A stretch of DNA of 17,777 nt from SVQP01 sp045606685 (GTDB taxonomy: Bacteria; Bacillota; Clostridia; Oscillospirales; CAG-272), in contig JAZUSJ010000105.1 of NCBI GenBank assembly GCA_045606685.1, positions 1-17,777 of the forward strand, in the 5' to 3' direction. A model generated the notes under the pieces. The model ran no database searches. It was not told the DNA's origin and saw only the letters and a list, made by a program, of their open reading frames with translations. Of the stretch, positions 14,939 to 17,777 are shown piece by piece; position 1 is the first letter of the stretch; every line of letters starts with the position of its first letter. The translations under genes were made by a program, and so were the position numbers.

Positions 14939-17587
14939 ATGAACAGGTACCAAGATAAGAAAGACAACGTATTGGTTGAGATGACGCTGCTTGGCGACTC
15001 CGAGGCGTTTGACGCTCTGGTGCTGCGGCATCAGAATGCTGTCAAGGGTACGGCGTACAAGGTCACGGGCAACTCGTTCTCCGCAGAGGACGCGTCGCAG
15101 GATGCCTTTGTTTCCGCCTGGGTAAATCTCGCCTCGCTCAAGGATCCCTCGCTGTTTGGCTCCTGGGTTTGCTCGATTGCCAAAAATCGCGCCAAGAGTC
15201 TGGTCATGCATTACAGAAGCGTCACGGCGGATATCAGCCTGCACCTTTTGGAAAACCTGGATCTTGACGGCGAGGATGCCAGCGGTCTTGACGCGCTGAC
15301 AGGCGTTGTGGGCGTGGCGGAGGCCATGCGCGACGAGCAGCTGCACCTGTACGTGGACGCCTTGAGCGATAAGATCCGAGAGGCGATTGAAATGCATTAC
15401 TTCAAGGGGCTGTCTGTTGCCGAGATCGCACAAAGACTTTCCGTACCGGTGGGAACTGTCAAGTGGCGTCTTTGCGAGGGGCGTAAGCAACTGAGAAAGG
15501 AATACGGTATGATCGAAAAGGAATACGACGAAAACAAGACCTTGGTACAGCGCGTGCGCGAGCAGGTGGAGCATCTCAAGCTGTGGCGTATCAAGAATGA
15601 CAAAACAGGCTTTGAGCCCGAGTATCGCGCGGTGCTCTCTTCGGTAGAGAGTCTTGAGGAGTCGGGCGAAAAGCAGCACATGCTTGCCGACGTGCTCATT
15701 CTTGGCTATTGGTGGCTGCCCGGGCAGGCAAACGACGAGGTACTGGCAAAAATCAAGGCCTCGGCCATTGCAGGACATAACGAGTCGGTAATGCAGTGCG
15801 TGATTCCCAAGGAATACGCGAAATATAAGGGCGAGGAACGCCTTGCTTTCATGCGCGACACGCAGATCCCCGAGCTTGAACAGCACGGCTTTGTCAAGGC
15901 CGTGGGCTATACGTGGTTCTGGTACGGCTGCTTCAGCACGGATGAGAATCATGCAGAGCAGGGCACGGATGCTTGGGGCAAGGTTCTGGAACTTCTGACT
16001 CCCGAGGACGTTTATTATGCAAATGCGCTTTCTGCTCTTTGGATGGAGCAGAAAAAGGCATCCGCCCCCAAGAATGAGGCGTTTGACCGTGACGGTATGG
16101 TGTACGGTACGCGCGGTGAGGTTTATCAGTACGTAGGGAAGAAGCTATACTTTTGGGAGCAACCCGGTTACAGCCGCGGCGGTGTACCGGAACTCAACGA
16201 ATCGTTGTTCTGGAATGCCTCACTTTGCGACGGACTGCTTTACGATCCTGATCTGCTCCCCGGGCAAAGCGTTAAGGCATCGGATGGCAGCATGACGCTG
16301 ACCTGCCTTGAAAACGACGCGACGGTCACGGTGGCGGCAGGCACGTTCAAAAATTGTATTGTTTACGAGATGGTTGGCAGTCGGTATCAGGTGACGTACG
16401 CCAAAACAGTATTTTGTCCCGGCGTTGGTTTGATCGCACAGACCGCAGCGCGCTTTGGCAGTACGCATACCTGGGAGCTGGGCTCATATCAGATTTTCGG
16501 CGGTGACGGTATCATCCCCTTTGCCCCCGGCAACCGATGGGAATATGTATGCACCGATAAGGATTCTCCCTATGTGTACACCGCTGAAAACTATTTTGAG
16601 GTCACCGGATTTGCAAACGGCAGAGCGGTGGTCAGCAACGGCTTTTTCTCGCAGGTTACGGGCTATACAGACACGTGGCACGGCAATATTCTCAATGCGC
16701 GCCACAATTATATCTATCCCAAGGACGGCAAATGGCTGCTGCGTGACGTCAGCGGCATGATGAAGCGCGCGGCTGAGCTGGCAGAGACCAAGCGTCAGAA
16801 GGTGCATACCGCCATTGCAGCTGAGGTAATGCAGCGTATCTGGGATACCGAGCCCGAGGCAAATCCCAACTACACCGAATTCGGCAGATGGAATTTCTTC
16901 CAGTGTCATAGGCTGACTGATCAAGGCAAGGGTTATATTTGGAACCAGTTTTACGACTATTCTTTTGAGGCGAAGGATATGGCTCGCTGTGCGGATTATG
17001 AATTCTGTGTTCTGCACAATGATGTGTACGATATTCTTTTTGATGCCTCAGGGTATATCTGGAGCGATGCGTGGATTCCCGGTTATCACCTTGAGAAAAA
17101 GCAATTCATATACAGCGGTCCAATGCGCAAGGTGGATTTGACGTTTGACGTGCTTGACGATTGCACGGTGACGGTTGAGGCGGGCACGTTTGAGGGCTGC
17201 AGACACATTGCGATTGATCTGCGCGGCCTGGAGGCAACGGGCTGGGGCTATCGCGGCGGCAAGAAGGAATACTGGTTTGCGCCCGGTATGGGTATTGTCA
17301 AAATGACCGCGCTTTACAAGGGCGACACGCTGCAGGACATCTGGGAGCTGACCGAGTATCGCGGTACGGGCGAAGGATTTTTCCCAGCAGAGGACGGCAT
17401 GTTCCGCCGCTACGAGTCCAAATTCTCGGGCAACGGTGTGCATGCATCGGTCGAGTACACTTTTGACGAGGAGAACGGCGAGATGGTCATTTTCCGCAAC
17501 GCGCTGGGCAATCAGGACAGAGCGTGCTGGGAAGCAGGCCCGATTGAAGCTCCGGAGGAGCAATGGTATAAGAAAAGTGAAGCATAA
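14939..17587 (+). CDS. ECF-type sigma factor with a very long C-terminal extension
   Basis: The 882-residue product starts as an ECF sigma factor. Region 2 spans about 15-85 (EAFDALVLRHQNAVKGTAYKV, then AEDASQDAFVSAW). Region 4 spans about 142-190 (LSDKIREAIEMHYFKGLS, with helix-turn-helix SVAEIAQRLSVPVGTVKWRL). ECF factors are normally about 160-200 residues. Here about 690 more follow: a helical part (about 190-330) and a beta-rich part with a module present twice, near 452-538 and 732-828. Both copies read TVTV-AGTF--C, then F/C-PG-G-I, WEL--Y and G-G--PF/F-. No membrane helix is evident, so the extension should be cytoplasmic; it could sense a ligand or restrain the sigma domains in place of a separate anti-sigma factor. 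The start at 14939 is chosen because AGAAAGGA (14924-14931) is 7 nt upstream; the ATG at 14933 is too close. Targets are unknown. Confidence 0.85.
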   Translation: MNRYQDKKDNVLVEMTLLGDSEAFDALVLRHQNAVKGTAYKVTGNSFSAEDASQDAFVSAWVNLASLKDPSLFGSWVCSIAKNRAKSLVMHYRSVTADISLHLLENLDLDGEDASGLDALTGVVGVAEAMRDEQLHLYVDALSDKIREAIEMHYFKGLSVAEIAQRLSVPVGTVKWRLCEGRKQLRKEYGMIEKEYDENKTLVQRVREQVEHLKLWRIKNDKTGFEPEYRAVLSSVESLEESGEKQHMLADVLILGYWWLPGQANDEVLAKIKASAIAGHNESVMQCVIPKEYAKYKGEERLAFMRDTQIPELEQHGFVKAVGYTWFWYGCFSTDENHAEQGTDAWGKVLELLTPEDVYYANALSALWMEQKKASAPKNEAFDRDGMVYGTRGEVYQYVGKKLYFWEQPGYSRGGVPELNESLFWNASLCDGLLYDPDLLPGQSVKASDGSMTLTCLENDATVTVAAGTFKNCIVYEMVGSRYQVTYAKTVFCPGVGLIAQTAARFGSTHTWELGSYQIFGGDGIIPFAPGNRWEYVCTDKDSPYVYTAENYFEVTGFANGRAVVSNGFFSQVTGYTDTWHGNILNARHNYIYPKDGKWLLRDVSGMMKRAAELAETKRQKVHTAIAAEVMQRIWDTEPEANPNYTEFGRWNFFQCHRLTDQGKGYIWNQFYDYSFEAKDMARCADYEFCVLHNDVYDILFDASGYIWSDAWIPGYHLEKKQFIYSGPMRKVDLTFDVLDDCTVTVEAGTFEGCRHIAIDLRGLEATGWGYRGGKKEYWFAPGMGIVKMTALYKGDTLQDIWELTEYRGTGEGFFPAEDGMFRRYESKFSGNGVHASVEYTFDEENGEMVIFRNALGNQDRACWEAGPIEAPEEQWYKKSEA

Positions 17588-17588
17588 A

Positions 17589-17624
17589 AAACAAGAAAGG
17601 GGCAGAAAAGCCCCTTTCTTGTTT
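17589..17624 (+). terminator. Intrinsic terminator after the sigma factor gene
   Basis: A perfect 15-bp stem pairs 17589-17603 with 17610-17624 around AGAAAA. A-rich and T-rich ends flank a GGGGC/GCCCC core. It starts 2 nt after the stop codon. Confidence 0.85.
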
Positions 17625-17634
17625 CAGCCTGTCG

Positions 17635-17663
17635 AAAAAGTCACCATTTATGGTGGCTTTTTT
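17635..17663 (+). terminator. Second hairpin with T-run, probably at an insertion-sequence end
   Basis: AAAAAGTCACCA (17635-17646) pairs with TGGTGGCTTTTT (17651-17662) around TTTA, with one G-U pair, and ends in a run of six T. Lying directly upstream of a transposase gene, it would block transcription entering the element. Confidence 0.75.
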
Positions 17664-17673
17664 GCGTTAGATG

Positions 17674-17682
17674 TGGTATAAT
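17674..17682 (+). promoter_or_regulatory. Extended -10 promoter of the partial transposase gene
   Basis: TGGTATAAT (TG at 17674-17675, TATAAT at 17677-17682) is a strong extended -10. The -35 position holds only TGGCTT, inside the hairpin, so the promoter is weak in that element. Transcription would start near 17689. Confidence 0.5.
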
Positions 17683-17711
17683 AGAAGCAAGAAATGACAG
17701 GCGGTGAAAGT

Positions 17712-17777
17712 ATGTTAAGTAGAGGACAAAACGGAAGAGATATAATACAAATGGTATGGTTGGAAGACCTTGTACCG
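17712..17777 (+). CDS. Transposase, N-terminal fragment (IS1182-like)
   Basis: Only the first 22 codons fall in the window: MLSRGQNGRDII then QMVWLEDLVP. The MVxLEDLVP segment resembles the conserved N terminus of IS1182/IS5-type DDE transposases, where it is usually followed by a DHLLRKID-type motif. GGTGAAAG is a weak ribosome binding site before the ATG. The catalytic residues are not in view, so neither intactness nor family can be confirmed. Confidence 0.55.
   Translation, partial: MLSRGQNGRDIIQMVWLEDLVP

Larger units (their letters stand above)
17627..17777 (+). mobile_element. Left end of a probable IS1182-like insertion sequence (partial)
   Basis: The inference rests on the transposase-like start at 17712, the terminator-like hairpin just inside, and a 7-bp inverted pair GCCTGTC (17627-17633) and GACAGGC (17696-17702). 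The exact outer boundary is not defined because the other end lies beyond the window. The left limit given here is an estimate. Confidence 0.45.

Overview
The window looks like a chromosomal stretch from a Gram-positive, Clostridia-type Firmicute. The grounds are strong purine-rich ribosome binding sites, three lipoproteins with short signal peptides and acidic Thr/Ser-rich tethers, sigma-A type promoters and compact intrinsic terminators. Assignment below class level is not supported by what I can see.

Layout, left to right. (1) 1-395: the 3' part of a HAD-family phosphatase, closed by a terminator. (2) 650-1438: an RDD-family membrane protein with its own extended -10 promoter. (3) 1505-10168: a six-gene plus-strand block. 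It encodes a MalK/UgpC-type ABC ATPase, two MalF/MalG-type permeases, a family 1 solute-binding lipoprotein, a lipoprotein with a staphylococcal-nuclease (SNase) domain plus OB-like domains, and an 801-residue lipoprotein built from Ig-like and OB-like modules. (4) A bidirectional terminator at 10206-10241. (5) 14142-10287, minus strand: a tightly overlapping operon of a dGTPase-like HD protein, two tandem DHH/DHHA1 (NrnA-like) phosphoesterases and the nucleotidase SurE. (6) 14143-14938: no gene; two outward promoters flank a roughly 435-bp imperfect palindromic repeat. (7) 14939-17587: an ECF-type sigma factor with an unusually long C-terminal extension of about 690 residues holding a repeated beta-rich module. 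(8) 17625-17777: probably the left end of an insertion sequence with the first 22 codons of a transposase.

The most interesting reading is that region 3 is a cell-surface nucleic-acid scavenging system. A tethered SNase and a tethered OB-repeat protein would bind and cut extracellular DNA or RNA, and a 'sugar-type' ABC importer would take up a breakdown product. The neighbouring convergent operon encodes only enzymes that act on short oligonucleotides, nucleoside monophosphates and dNTPs, which fits this theme, although it is transcribed separately. A similar pairing of a surface SNase with an ABC transporter is known in mycoplasmas. The substrate here is inference. The second notable item is the sigma factor, whose large soluble extension looks like a sensor or self-regulatory domain.
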